This document shows positions 42,860 to 50,710 of a stretch of DNA of 64,000 nt, piece after piece. Each line of letters starts with the position of its first letter. Position 1 is the first letter of the stretch. The DNA is from Pantoea agglomerans. GTDB taxonomy: Bacteria > Pseudomonadota > Gammaproteobacteria > Enterobacterales > Enterobacteriaceae. Made by a program: the position numbers and the translations under genes. The stretch is taken from NCBI RefSeq assembly GCF_020149765.1, contig NZ_CP083809.1, positions 2,418,001 to 2,482,000 on the forward strand, written 5' to 3'. A model generated the notes under the pieces. The model was not told the origin of the DNA. It ran no database searches and worked only from the letters and a program-made list of their open reading frames with translations.

Positions 42860-42906
42860 CGCTCTTTAACATTGATGGGGTTTATTTCTCCCGCCCTTGT
42901 GGGAGA
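42860..42906 (+). promoter_or_regulatory. nutL: boxA and boxB
   Basis: CGCTCTTTAACA (boxA, 42860-42871) then the hairpin TCTCCCGCCCTTGTGGGAGA (boxB, 42887-42906) 15 nt later. Loop and inner stem (GCCC(T/G)TGT) match nutR at 40128-40169. The 200 bp from here to the N-like gene hold no gene I can see. Confidence 0.85.
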
Positions 42907-43104
42907 CCAAAGAGCAGTTGGCTTTGGGATTGGATGAATGCGCAGGCTGATGCGCGACCGATGTATACACAGTGCCCATGGCAAGCCGTAGCCAACCGGC
43001 GCCTCAAGACAGAGTCACTGGTAGTGCGGGCGCTCTAACCAGTATGCCGAATGAGTTAACAGCACCGGCCATCCAATCACCTAAGCCAATTACCGGAGGT
43101 AAAT

Positions 43105-43353
43105 ATGTTTGCAGCTACCAATAGCGTCAGCCGTCGCTACCTCAAGCGTGGCGAACTGATCGCAAAACGCCGTGCAGAAGCGGCTGAAGGTAAAGCCCGC
43201 GTTGACGTCAGCGCCGAGCGCGTTTCGCGCGCTGTATCAGCGCCGAGCCCTCGCGAAAAGCACGAAGATGGCGCCATGTGCCTGCCCGCCGTAGCGATTT
43301 ACAGCGCCGGGCATCGCAAGGTTCGCAAAGACGCAACGCACATCATTAAGTGA
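43105..43353 (+). CDS. N: N-like early antitermination protein
   Basis: 82 residues, ggaggt upstream. Residues 9-24 are an arginine-rich motif (SRRYLKRGELIAKRRA) of the kind that binds boxB RNA. The C-terminus (CLPAVAIYSAGHRKVRK) matches what I recall of P22-type N (gp24). First gene after OL and nutL. It would let polymerase pass the terminators at 43520, 43958 and 47989 in this operon. Confidence 0.72.
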   Translation: MFAATNSVSRRYLKRGELIAKRRAEAAEGKARVDVSAERVSRAVSAPSPREKHEDGAMCLPAVAIYSAGHRKVRKDATHIIK

Positions 43354-43359
43354 GGAACC

Positions 43360-43530
43360 ATGAATCTCTGTTACACGATTTTGGCTGGCAAATGGGATGA
43401 CGGCGAAGAGAACATTAAGTTCTGCGATGACGTCGCCAGCATGGAAGAAGCTCAGCAAATCATCGCTGAAAAGCAACTGCACACCTACCCCATCTGCCGG
43501 GTTGAGGTGACAGGATTCCAAGCCGCATAA
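43360..43530 (+). CDS. Small early protein (56 aa)
   Basis: ATG at 43360 with gagga upstream, 7 bp after N. MNLCYTILAGKWDDGEENIK then DDVASMEEAQQIIAEKQL and VEVTGFQAA. Soluble, beta-alpha pattern, no family recognised. Its last codons form the left arm of the terminator at 43520-43542. Confidence 0.65.
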   Translation: MNLCYTILAGKWDDGEENIKFCDDVASMEEAQQIIAEKQLHTYPICRVEVTGFQAA

Positions 43531-43542
43531 GCGGCTTTTTTT
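43520..43542 (+). terminator. Early-operon terminator (tL1-like)
   Basis: AAGCCGC-ATAA-GCGGCTT then T5, overlapping the stop codon of the 56-aa gene. Downstream early genes require antitermination. Confidence 0.88.
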
Positions 43543-43566
43543 ACGCCCAAATTCAGGAGATACGTG

Positions 43567-43866
43567 ATGCAGCAGCCGATTGAAATCAACCGCCTCGACA
43601 TCGTGTTCGGCGGCAAAGCTATGAAAATCCTCCCGGCCTATAACGACACGCCTGGCGAATTCAAAGAGATGGGGAATCGCTGGAACAAGTTCATCAGTCA
43701 GTGGTTCTTTAACGGACTCGATAAGAGCGAATACCCGACTGCTAAGGAAGGCGTAAACCTCAACCTGGCGCTTTTGAATATCAAGGCCTGCCTCGTTGAT
43801 TACGAGCCGAAGCATGAGCACAAAATCGCGGGCGCGGCTTATCTGGCGTCCCAGTGGTTTAAGTGA
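43567..43866 (+). CDS. Unknown early protein (99 aa)
   Basis: ATG at 43567 with ggagatac upstream. IEINRLDIVFGGKAMKILPA, RWNKFISQWFFNGLDKSEYP, IAGAAYLASQWFK. Conserved-looking phage early protein without a name known to me. The opposite-strand open frame across it is its shadow. Confidence 0.72.
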   Translation: MQQPIEINRLDIVFGGKAMKILPAYNDTPGEFKEMGNRWNKFISQWFFNGLDKSEYPTAKEGVNLNLALLNIKACLVDYEPKHEHKIAGAAYLASQWFK

Positions 43867-43957
43867 CACCGCAATGGCCTGTTACGACAGGTCATGACGG
43901 TGCATTTGCACCAGACGTGCAATGAGCCGCAATGCGGTATGAGAGTTTTTCGCCTTT

Positions 43958-43988
43958 GGCTCCTGCAGGAATGCAGGGGCCATTTTTT
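43958..43988 (+). terminator. Second early-operon terminator
   Basis: GGCTCCTGCA-GGAA-TGCAGGGGCC, 10 pairs with one wobble, then seven T. Within the 160-bp gap before the next small gene. Confidence 0.85.
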
Positions 43989-44025
43989 TAACCAAACCAC
44001 CCCAACTCATTTAAGGATGTCCACG

Positions 44026-44163
44026 ATGAATCTTGCGATCGCGGGCGGCACCATCGTGGATGCCGCTCAGCTTTATCCTTCCCAGTTAACCCGCTTAACG
44101 GAACGCCTGCGCACTATCTGCCGCTGGCTGACCGACACCATGAAACAGCCAGGGAGACCCTGA
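44026..44163 (+). CDS. Small early protein (45 aa)
   Basis: ATG at 44026, ttaagga 9 nt upstream. MNLAIAGGTIVDAAQLYPSQ then a basic amphipathic helix (RLTERLRTICRWLTDTMK). Unknown. Its stop overlaps the start of the next small gene (TGATG). Confidence 0.55.
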   Translation: MNLAIAGGTIVDAAQLYPSQLTRLTERLRTICRWLTDTMKQPGRP

Positions 44164-44276
44164 TGAAGATTCGCTATTTCCAGAAAGCGCAGGAGCTTTC
44201 ACGAGAGGCCCATCTGTTCGGCGACAGCGCGAAGTGGGCCATGGCAATGCTGTTGTTACGGAGAGCGCACCAGTGA
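44163..44276 (+). CDS. Small early protein (37 aa)
   Basis: MKIRYFQKAQELSREAHLFG, ending RRAHQ. Overlaps both neighbours (TGATG before, GTGA after), which is the main support for its reality. Short amphipathic protein, function unknown. Confidence 0.55.
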   Translation: MKIRYFQKAQELSREAHLFGDSAKWAMAMLLLRRAHQ

Positions 44277-44584
44277 AACTTTCATGGCGAGCAAAACAGG
44301 AAGTCGAAGAGATCATGAAAAACCTCTCCGAAACCGATTTAGAGCGCATCGGCGATGAAGTCGACGCGATGATGGACCAGCACAAAATTAACCCGCTGAT
44401 GACGGCGCTGTGTGCGTTTCTGCCGAAGCATTTCGATTATCCCGCTGCCGAGTTGGTCGACCAAGACGACGAGCAGTACGAAGCCGCTGAAAATTTCCTG
44501 CGCGATGCGCTGGTGAAAGTTGCTAAGCGGCACATGGCGATCGCCATCTGGAAAAGCAGACACAGCTTCGATGAGGTGGCGTGA
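44273..44584 (+). CDS. Unknown early protein before the exonuclease (103 aa)
   Basis: GTG start at 44273 overlapping the previous stop. Highly acidic and helical (KQEVEEIMKNLSETDLERIG, FLPKHFDYPAAELVDQDDEQ). Ends in TGATG with the exonuclease gene, suggesting a role near recombination, unproven. Confidence 0.68.
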   Translation: MKLSWRAKQEVEEIMKNLSETDLERIGDEVDAMMDQHKINPLMTALCAFLPKHFDYPAAELVDQDDEQYEAAENFLRDALVKVAKRHMAIAIWKSRHSFDEVA

Positions 44585-45402
44585 TGGAGCCCGGCATCTA
44601 TTACGACATCAGTAACGAGTCGTACCACAGCGGCCCCGGCATCAGCAAATCGCAGCTGGACGACATCGCGATCAACCCGGCCATCTTTCAGTGGCGCAAA
44701 GAAGCACCCGAGGACGAAGAGAAGAAATCTGCACTGGATATGGGCACAGCCCTGCACTGCCTGCTGCTGGAACCTGAAGAGTTTGATCACCGCTTCATCG
44801 TGGCTCCCGAATTTAACCGCCGGACCAATGAAGGCAAGGCGAACGAAAAAGCCTTTCTGCAGGACTGCGCCGGTCTAGGCATGACGGTGATGGATGCCGA
44901 GGAAGGCCGCAAACTGAAGCTTATGCGTGCCAGCGCCCTCGCCCACCCGGCCGCGCGCTGGCTGCTGGAAGCTGAAGGCCATCAAGAGGCGTCCATCTAC
45001 TGGAACGATGAGCAGACCGGCGAGCTTTGCCGGATCCGGCCAGATAAGTTTCTCTCTGGTCAGCCCGTCATCGTCGACGTGAAGAAAGTGGCTGATATGT
45101 CCCGCTTCGCTCGCCACGTCGAAGAGTTTCGCTATCACGTTCAGGACGCCTACTACCGCGAAGGCTTCAGCAAGCACTTCGGCGAATACCCGCTTTTCGT
45201 TTTCATCGCCGTCAGCGAGTCGATCGACTGCGGCCGGTATCCGGTGCGCACTTTCCAGCTGCAGGAGGACGATGTTGCCGTGGGCTACGACCTCTTCCGC
45301 CGCGACCTGAATACCTATCACGAATGCATGCTGACCGGTAACTGGGGCGGCATTGAAGAAATCACGCGCCCGGACTGGGCCAAAAGGAAGGATTACGCAT
45401 GA
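44584..45402 (+). CDS. RecE-type 5'-3' exonuclease (PD-(D/E)XK)
   Basis: 272 residues from the ATG at 44584. GIYYDISNESYHSGPGISKS, SALDMGTALHCLLLEPEEF, then RIRPDKF...VIVDVKKVADM gives the Asp...Asp-x-Lys catalytic core, and YHVQDAYYREGF closes the domain. Same size as the C-terminal nuclease part of RecE. Degrades one strand so that RecT, the next gene (4-bp overlap), can anneal. Confidence 0.88.
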   Translation: MEPGIYYDISNESYHSGPGISKSQLDDIAINPAIFQWRKEAPEDEEKKSALDMGTALHCLLLEPEEFDHRFIVAPEFNRRTNEGKANEKAFLQDCAGLGMTVMDAEEGRKLKLMRASALAHPAARWLLEAEGHQEASIYWNDEQTGELCRIRPDKFLSGQPVIVDVKKVADMSRFARHVEEFRYHVQDAYYREGFSKHFGEYPLFVFIAVSESIDCGRYPVRTFQLQEDDVAVGYDLFRRDLNTYHECMLTGNWGGIEEITRPDWAKRKDYA

Positions 45403-46298
45403 GCAACGAAATCACAAACGCGCCTGTCAACGAGGCCGACACCAAAGCGGCAATTTTCAGCCCTACCGGCTTGCAGAAGCTGCAGGCGTTCGCTGAAGTG
45501 ATGGCGCTGGGAAAAGCCACTGTTCCGGCACATCTGGCGGGCAAGCCGGCCGACTGTCTCGCTATCGCGCTGCAGGCTGCGCAGTGGGGCATGAACCCCT
45601 ATGCAGTAGCGCAGAAAACGCATCTCGTTAACGGCACGCTGGGTTACGAGGCACAACTGGTAAACGCCGTCATCACCAGCTCTACGGCCGTACAGGGTCG
45701 CTTCAAATATGAGTACGGTGGCGACTGGGAGAAGTTGAAGCCCGGCGCGGCTAACGCGGCAAATGAACGCGGTCTGTTTGTCCGGGTCGGTGCCGTGCTG
45801 CGCGGCGAGACGGAAATCACCTGGGGCGAGCCGCTGTATCTGGAGTTCGTGACCACCCGCAACTCTCCGCTCTGGAAAACGGCGCCGAAGCAGCAGCTGG
45901 CTTATCTGGCCGTCAAATACTGGGCGCGCCTCTACTGCCCTGACGTGATTCTCGGCGTTTACACCCCGGATGAGTTTGAGCCGGCGCAGCGCGCGGAACG
46001 CGACATCACCCCGGCGCGCAGCCGTGCGGATCTGAACAACCTGATTAACAGCAAGCCCGAAACGCAGCAGCCCGAGCGCGAAATTAACCCGGCGACGATT
46101 ACCAGTGCACCAGCGCGCACGCCGGACGAGCTGCTTGCCGATTTCACCACCGCTGCAGCTGAAGCGGAAAACGTGGCCGGTCTGGACCGCTGCTACAAAT
46201 ACGCGGCACGAATGCTGGCGAAGGAGGCTGAGACACTCGAAAAAGCCACCGATGTTTACCTGCTGCGCAAGGCGGAAATTGAAGAGGCTATTGGCTAA
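45399..46298 (+). CDS. recT: RecT single-strand annealing protein
   Basis: 299 residues. MALGKATVPAHLAGKPADCL, AIALQAAQWGMNPYAVAQKT, GTLGYEAQLVNAVITSS and RNSPLWKTAPKQQLAYLAVK are RecT-family blocks. The C-terminal 90 residues are a variable helical extension. Pairs with the upstream exonuclease for phage recombination. Confidence 0.94.
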   Translation: MSNEITNAPVNEADTKAAIFSPTGLQKLQAFAEVMALGKATVPAHLAGKPADCLAIALQAAQWGMNPYAVAQKTHLVNGTLGYEAQLVNAVITSSTAVQGRFKYEYGGDWEKLKPGAANAANERGLFVRVGAVLRGETEITWGEPLYLEFVTTRNSPLWKTAPKQQLAYLAVKYWARLYCPDVILGVYTPDEFEPAQRAERDITPARSRADLNNLINSKPETQQPEREINPATITSAPARTPDELLADFTTAAAEAENVAGLDRCYKYAARMLAKEAETLEKATDVYLLRKAEIEEAIG

Positions 46299-46312
46299 TC
46301 ACAGAGGTGAAT

Positions 46313-46513
46313 ATGCAATCACCTGAATACCGGCGTCGTGGCAATCAGTTAACTTTTGGCCGCCGCTGGTCGCACGATGAGAGAGGCCTTCTGAAAGAAC
46401 TTGCAGCAACTACCTCACCCAAACTGATAGCCCGACAGCTTAATCGCTCTTATGAATTGGTATGCAAAAAGGCGTTCCGTTGCGGCGTTCGATTTCGTTC
46501 TGGGCGCAGGTAG
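46313..46513 (+). CDS. Small HTH-like protein (66 aa)
   Basis: ATG at 46313 with agagg upstream. FGRRWSHDERGLLKELAATT, SPKLIARQLNRSYELVCKKA has the look of a SANT/Myb-like or resolvase-type helix-turn-helix. Basic; DNA binding inferred. Confidence 0.68.
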   Translation: MQSPEYRRRGNQLTFGRRWSHDERGLLKELAATTSPKLIARQLNRSYELVCKKAFRCGVRFRSGRR

Positions 46514-46618
46514 TCTGGCGTTGCATAAAAGGATGGTCAAAGGGTTTCATCGAAACCATTGACGCGTCATTTATTACATGTCATATATAGCATATACAAA
46601 ACAACATGTGAGGACGGA

Positions 46619-46939
46619 ATGGAATTTGATGCTGGAAGTTTTTCTGATATTGCCGATACCGTATTAGGAAAAGCGTTATGGAATTTTCTTATATCCCCAG
46701 AAGCGCTACTAATGATGAAAACTGCAACATATCTTTCTAAGCCAGCTCTTGAGCCACTTCAACCAAGCCTGTTAGAGGCATTTGGTGAAGAAGTAAAAAA
46801 CGACCGCATTAAGCAAATGCTAGGAAAGATGGTTCGGCAGATTATGGAAAATCAAGGATATGCCCTTGACCAAGTAGGAGTAAGGTTGAAGCAGAATCCT
46901 TTATTTTTAAGCGCAGCTAGATATAAAAAATGGGGTTAA
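46619..46939 (+). CDS. AT-rich accessory protein A (106 aa)
   Basis: ATG at 46619. FDAGSFSDIADTVLGKALWN, a mid-region helix, and MENQGYALDQVGVRLKQNPL ending LSAARYKKWG. No family named. Clearly more AT-rich than recT before it; 3 bp separate it from the next gene, so a two-gene cassette. Confidence 0.65.
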   Translation: MEFDAGSFSDIADTVLGKALWNFLISPEALLMMKTATYLSKPALEPLQPSLLEAFGEEVKNDRIKQMLGKMVRQIMENQGYALDQVGVRLKQNPLFLSAARYKKWG

Positions 46940-46942
46940 ACT

Positions 46943-47242
46943 ATGAATAATAAAATGGAAGTAAGTAAGTGGGTTTCTGGACATGTCGAAGGTATGGCTG
47001 AAGCAGCCCGTTTTCACAAAGCTGAATCAGTTAGAATTGGCATGACAGGCGAAGGCATCAGGCCGAACTATCAGCTGATAGATGATAAATCTAATGAAAT
47101 TGCTATTAATGGTATTAACCACCAGCCGTTCATGAGAGTAAGTGAGTTTGAACGAGGCAGAATCTCAAAAGCTTACAAAATAGAAGAGATAATAAGAATG
47201 AGGGTTTGGGGTGGTTTCATTGAGTTAGAAGACGTGAATTAA
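46943..47242 (+). CDS. AT-rich accessory protein B (99 aa)
   Basis: [60 protein letters not shown]. Soluble, unknown. Partner of the previous gene by spacing and composition. Toxin-antitoxin or phage-interference function is possible only by analogy with other small two-gene cassettes. Confidence 0.62.
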   Translation: MNNKMEVSKWVSGHVEGMAEAARFHKAESVRIGMTGEGIRPNYQLIDDKSNEIAINGINHQPFMRVSEFERGRISKAYKIEEIIRMRVWGGFIELEDVN

Positions 47243-47333
47243 ATTTCACATAGACTTCGCCAACAAAGAAGAGCGCGACCGGATAAACGTCGAACTGGCG
47301 GCATCTGGCATTGCTTATAAAGAGCGGATAAAT

Positions 47334-47480
47334 ATGCCTGTGATCGCGTATGAAGTAGAGATGCAGCAGCCGGAGCCGTTGCGCGCTTACTTTCAAGAGC
47401 GTCTAAAGTTTTATAGGGAAGAGTCGACGAAGTTCCCGCGCGGCACTGATCCGGTTTATCAGAAGGAGTTAAAGGATTGA
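47334..47480 (+). CDS. 5'-truncated phage gene remnant (48 aa from first ATG)
   Basis: The frame is protein-like from 47251 ([20 protein letters not shown]) to the stop at 47480, but no start codon precedes the ATG at 47334, which gives [22 protein letters not shown] content returns to phage average here. It looks like a gene whose 5' end was replaced by the AT-rich cassette. Stop overlaps the TTG start of the next gene. Confidence 0.55.
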   Translation: MPVIAYEVEMQQPEPLRAYFQERLKFYREESTKFPRGTDPVYQKELKD

Positions 47481-47983
47481 GTTGGCATCACGAAGATTAC
47501 ATAAGCCTAATCTCCTCTCTGGGAGGGCTTGGTTCAGCTATCTTTGCGGCATACGCCACTTATCAGGCGAGAAAGTCTACAGACATTTCAAAGCTGGCCC
47601 TTGAAAGAACTGAAAGACAAAATGAGATATCCAGAATAATGGATGAACTGGTTCGATTATCTGAAAGATGCAATAACTGCATAGGTGAAGACTCTCATGT
47701 TGTTGAGACGATCGAGAAAGTAAGCGAGATGGCGGCAGCTTGTTTCTATGCAGAGAAATCAATCACTTCATCCCATGTTAGTGATAGTGACAGGCAAATA
47801 TTAACTGACTTTTTCATAAGGCATTTAAGGCCTGGCGTGTTAGGTGAGATTGAGAATGCTGAAGCTTTGAAAAAAGTTGGCATGAAACCCCATGATAAAG
47901 ACCTCAGGGATATATACAGAGACGCTCAAATATTTTTGCAGGTAGATGACCCGTCTACGATTCATGAATCAATAATATCTTGA
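47477..47983 (+). CDS. Membrane-anchored accessory protein (168 aa)
   Basis: TTG start at 47477, aaggag 11 nt upstream, overlapping the previous stop (TTGA). One N-terminal membrane helix ([20 protein letters not shown]), then a charged helical cytoplasmic domain with two close Cys ([13 protein letters not shown]). AT-rich. Reminiscent in layout of small phage exclusion proteins, no family match known. Followed by a terminator at 47989. Confidence 0.7.
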   Translation: MSWHHEDYISLISSLGGLGSAIFAAYATYQARKSTDISKLALERTERQNEISRIMDELVRLSERCNNCIGEDSHVVETIEKVSEMAAACFYAEKSITSSHVSDSDRQILTDFFIRHLRPGVLGEIENAEALKKVGMKPHDKDLRDIYRDAQIFLQVDDPSTIHESIIS

Positions 47984-47988
47984 TGATA

Positions 47989-48014
47989 AAGCCGCCCACT
48001 GAGGCGGTTTTTTT
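47989..48014 (+). terminator. Terminator in the pL operon
   Basis: AAGCCGCC-CACT-GAGGCGGTTTTTTT, starting 6 bp after the membrane-protein gene and before the next phage gene. Confidence 0.88.
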
Positions 48015-48027
48015 ACGCCTGAAATCT

Positions 48028-48261
48028 ATGAAAGAACGCATCTACGGCGACACCGAACCTGCCCACATCGTCGTCGCCAGTAAGGCACTGGAAGCGCATA
48101 AAGCCAGGTATGGCGAGGGCAACAAGCACCATCACATCACCTATTCCATCGCCTATCGCGGCAAACACTATCAGGTTGAGGTCATTACCCGTCGCACAAC
48201 CATGGCTGCGACCGTAATTACCGGCACCCGCAACCTTTCTCGTTTACCGGAGTTCGCATGA
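48028..48261 (+). CDS. Small phage protein (77 aa)
   Basis: ATG at 48028, after the terminator; the frame opens earlier at 47980 but that part encodes the terminator stem. MKERIYGDTEPAHIVVASKA, YSIAYRGKHYQVEVITRRTT. Beta-rich, basic, unknown. Overlaps the next gene as ATGA. Confidence 0.68.
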   Translation: MKERIYGDTEPAHIVVASKALEAHKARYGEGNKHHHITYSIAYRGKHYQVEVITRRTTMAATVITGTRNLSRLPEFA

Positions 48262-48482
48262 GCCCTGAAGCAGAAAACGCACTTCGCTCGGTGGCGCGGA
48301 AATGCCGCGCCGACATTCTGATCGCGACCAAAGGAAAGCCGCGATCGGAGCACGACCGCATCATAACCACCCTTCTCGATAAACACGCCAAAACCGTTCA
48401 ATGCCTCCCGCCAGGCACATTTCCAGCAAAACGCTGGCTGTCCTTCTATGTGCGGCAGGTTGATAAGGAGATAAGACAGTGA
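48258..48482 (+). CDS. Small phage protein (74 aa)
   Basis: MSPEAENALRSVARKCRADI, RIITTLLDKHAKTVQCLPPG, WLSFYVRQVDKEIRQ. Helical and basic, unknown function. Overlaps its neighbours at both ends (ATGA, GTGA), so coupled to the methyltransferase. Confidence 0.68.
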   Translation: MSPEAENALRSVARKCRADILIATKGKPRSEHDRIITTLLDKHAKTVQCLPPGTFPAKRWLSFYVRQVDKEIRQ

Positions 48483-50404
48483 AATACGGCTCTGTTTGCA
48501 GTGGCATAGAGGCTGCCAGTGCTGCCTGGGAGTCACTGGGCTGGAAACCTGCATGGTTCAGTGAAATAGAACCCTTCCCTTCTGCCGTGCTGGCGCACCA
48601 TTGGCCTGAAGTGAGTAACCTGGGTGACATGACAGCCATCGCAGCGCGGATTGCTACTGGCGAAGTGGAAGCCCCGGACATTCTGGTTGGGGGGACACCT
48701 TGCCAGGCCTTTTCAGTGGCCGGTCTTCGAAACGGACTCGAAGACGCACGCGGCCAGTTAACTCTTTCATTCGTGGAATTAGCCAATGCAATCGACACGC
48801 GACGAACCGACAATGAACAGCCACCTGCCATTATCGTCTGGGAAAACGTCCCAGGCGTCCTCAGCAGTAAAGACAACGCCTTCGGATGCTTTCTGGCAGG
48901 ACTTGCCGGAGAAAGCAGTGAGATCCAGCCAGCAGGGGGAAAATGGACAAACGCTGGTTGTGTGTCTGGACCACAAAGGGCTATCGCCTGGCGAGTCCTT
49001 GATGCTCAATTTTTCGGAGTGGCCCAACGCCGCCGCCGTGTGTTCGTTGTCGCAAGTGCTCGAGACGGAGTTGATCCCTCAGCAGTACTTTTTGAGCTCA
49101 ACAGCATGCGCCGGGATACTCCGCCGAGCAGGGAAACGGGGGCGTCAGTTGCCGCCCTTACTGCAAACGGCGTTGGAACGTGTGGCGCAGACGACAATCA
49201 AGGACAGGCGGGACACCTGCTCGCAGCATTCGGTGGAGGAAACCGCAGCGGAGCCATTGATGTCGCCGCCTGCCTGACGGCCAAAGGGCAGCGGCAAGAC
49301 TTTGAAGTGGAGACGTTTGCATTGGCCTTCCCGGAGCGTATGAGCGGAACGCAAGCTGCATCAACAGGAGACCTGTCACCAGCGCTAATGTCACGCAACC
49401 CAACCGCGATCGCCTTCAGCAGTAAGGATTTTGGCGGTGATGCGGCACCTGAGATTTGCCCAACGCTTCGCGCCGGCGGGCACTGTGGGAGCCATGCGAA
49501 CGCCGGAAACCCACCAGCAATATGCATATCGCTTAGAGGCCGGGAAGGCGGTGCTACTGCAGAGATGGGAGATGACCTATCCAACTGTCTGCGTGCCTCA
49601 AGTGGCGGTGGCGATAAGCCTCACGCGCTGGTGAATATGGAAGTCAGGCGCCTTACTCCGGTTGAGTGTGAGCGTCTGCAGGGCTTTCCGGATAATCACA
49701 CGCAAATCCCTTGGCGCGGCAAAGAAACTGAAAACTGCCCGGACGGTCCACGATACCGGTCGATTGGTAATAGCATGGCCGTTCCGGTAATGCGATGGAT
49801 AGGCGAACGCATAGCCGCTGCCCTGCCGGTAGTGAAAACTATTGGCGATTATGGCGGCAGCACAACTCCGCCCGAGCATCGCGACAGCTGGCAGACGCCG
49901 CCGGAGATATTCGCAGCGCTGAAGCGGGAGTTTCGCTTTGTGGCCGATGTGGCCGCCAGCGCAGAGAACCACCTGTTGCCGGTTTACTTCACCGAAAAGG
50001 ATGATGCGCTGGCGCAGGATTGGGCCGGACAACTGCCACTGGGGATCACCTGGTGCAATCCGCCCTATAGCGACATTTCTCCTTGGGTGAAAAAAGCCGC
50101 GGAAGAGTGTCGCAAAGGGATCGGCACCGTGATGCTTGTTCCCGCTGACACTTCGGTCGGCTGGTTCAGCCTGGCACGAAACTCATGCACCGAGGTGCGC
50201 TTCATTATTGACGGCCGCCTCTCGTTTATTCGCGCTGATACCGGCAAACCAGTCAATGGCAACAACAAGGGCTCGATGCTGCTGATCTGGAACCCGTTCG
50301 CCTCAGATTTTGGAATAACCGGGTATGTCTCGCGCGACACGCTGATGGCGATCGGAAGGAAATTATTGTCCGACCGGGAGCCGGCCGACGAGCGCGCCGC
50401 ATGA
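48479..50404 (+). CDS. Fused C5-cytosine and N6-adenine DNA methyltransferase
   Basis: 641 residues, GTG start at 48479. Residues 1-450 form a Dcm-type enzyme: SVCSGIEAASAAW, catalytic Cys75 in GGTPCQAFSVAG, ENVPG (122-126), QRRRRVF (183-189), RRLTPVECERLQGFPD, and GNSMAVPV (430-437). The recognition region (195-385) has repeated TA(N/K)G and Gly-rich turns. Residues 465-641 form a phage Dam-type domain with WQTPPEIF and NPPY (527-530). Methylates phage and host DNA, presumably against restriction. Both halves look complete. Confidence 0.93.
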   Translation: MKYGSVCSGIEAASAAWESLGWKPAWFSEIEPFPSAVLAHHWPEVSNLGDMTAIAARIATGEVEAPDILVGGTPCQAFSVAGLRNGLEDARGQLTLSFVELANAIDTRRTDNEQPPAIIVWENVPGVLSSKDNAFGCFLAGLAGESSEIQPAGGKWTNAGCVSGPQRAIAWRVLDAQFFGVAQRRRRVFVVASARDGVDPSAVLFELNSMRRDTPPSRETGASVAALTANGVGTCGADDNQGQAGHLLAAFGGGNRSGAIDVAACLTAKGQRQDFEVETFALAFPERMSGTQAASTGDLSPALMSRNPTAIAFSSKDFGGDAAPEICPTLRAGGHCGSHANAGNPPAICISLRGREGGATAEMGDDLSNCLRASSGGGDKPHALVNMEVRRLTPVECERLQGFPDNHTQIPWRGKETENCPDGPRYRSIGNSMAVPVMRWIGERIAAALPVVKTIGDYGGSTTPPEHRDSWQTPPEIFAALKREFRFVADVAASAENHLLPVYFTEKDDALAQDWAGQLPLGITWCNPPYSDISPWVKKAAEECRKGIGTVMLVPADTSVGWFSLARNSCTEVRFIIDGRLSFIRADTGKPVNGNNKGSMLLIWNPFASDFGITGYVSRDTLMAIGRKLLSDREPADERAA

Positions 50405-50426
50405 CAGCCACCAGAAAGAAGCCGAC

Positions 50427-50501
50427 ATGGGCTGGATTATCACTAATCTGGCCCTTTTTATTTGTATCGTGCTGGCCTGGCTATGGCCGCCAAAGGAGTA
50501 G
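50427..50501 (+). CDS. Tiny membrane peptide (24 aa), tentative
   Basis: MGWIITNLALFICIVLAWLW plus PPKE: almost entirely one membrane helix. Its stop codon overlaps the ribosome-binding site of xis. A different frame at 50401-50514 starts at ATGA of the methyltransferase stop and could be the real reader; only one is likely translated. No family recognised. Confidence 0.35.
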   Translation: MGWIITNLALFICIVLAWLWPPKE

Positions 50502-50503
50502 AT

Positions 50504-50710
50504 ATGAGCCTTGATGTAATGCCCATTTCAGCATACTGCCAAACCACAGGAGAATCGGAGGAAGCCATTAACAAACGGATACAAAGGAAGATCTGGAGGA
50601 TGGGAGTTCACGTATTAAAAGTGGACGGCGTCCGGGAGCGCTGGATAGATACAGAAGAGGTGAACCGATGGGCAAGAAGCAGCAAGGATCCGCTTTACCG
50701 CGCGGAATAA
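50504..50710 (+). CDS. xis: Excisionase
   Basis: 68 residues, aaggag upstream. MPISAYCQTTGESEEAINKR, IQRKIWRMGVHVLKVDGVRE, RWIDTEEVNRWAR form the winged-helix excisionase pattern. Directs the integrase toward excision. Overlaps int by 43 bp. Confidence 0.9.
   Translation: MSLDVMPISAYCQTTGESEEAINKRIQRKIWRMGVHVLKVDGVRERWIDTEEVNRWARSSKDPLYRAE

Noticed and set aside
43237..43869. Minus-strand open frame of 210 codons
   Set aside because: It is antisense to N, the 56-aa gene and the 99-aa gene, which have ribosome-binding sites and protein-like composition; it has neither.
46619..47242. Definite toxin-antitoxin pair
   Set aside because: Two small adjacent genes fit the general layout, but neither shows a toxin or antitoxin motif I can recognise, so no such function is assigned.
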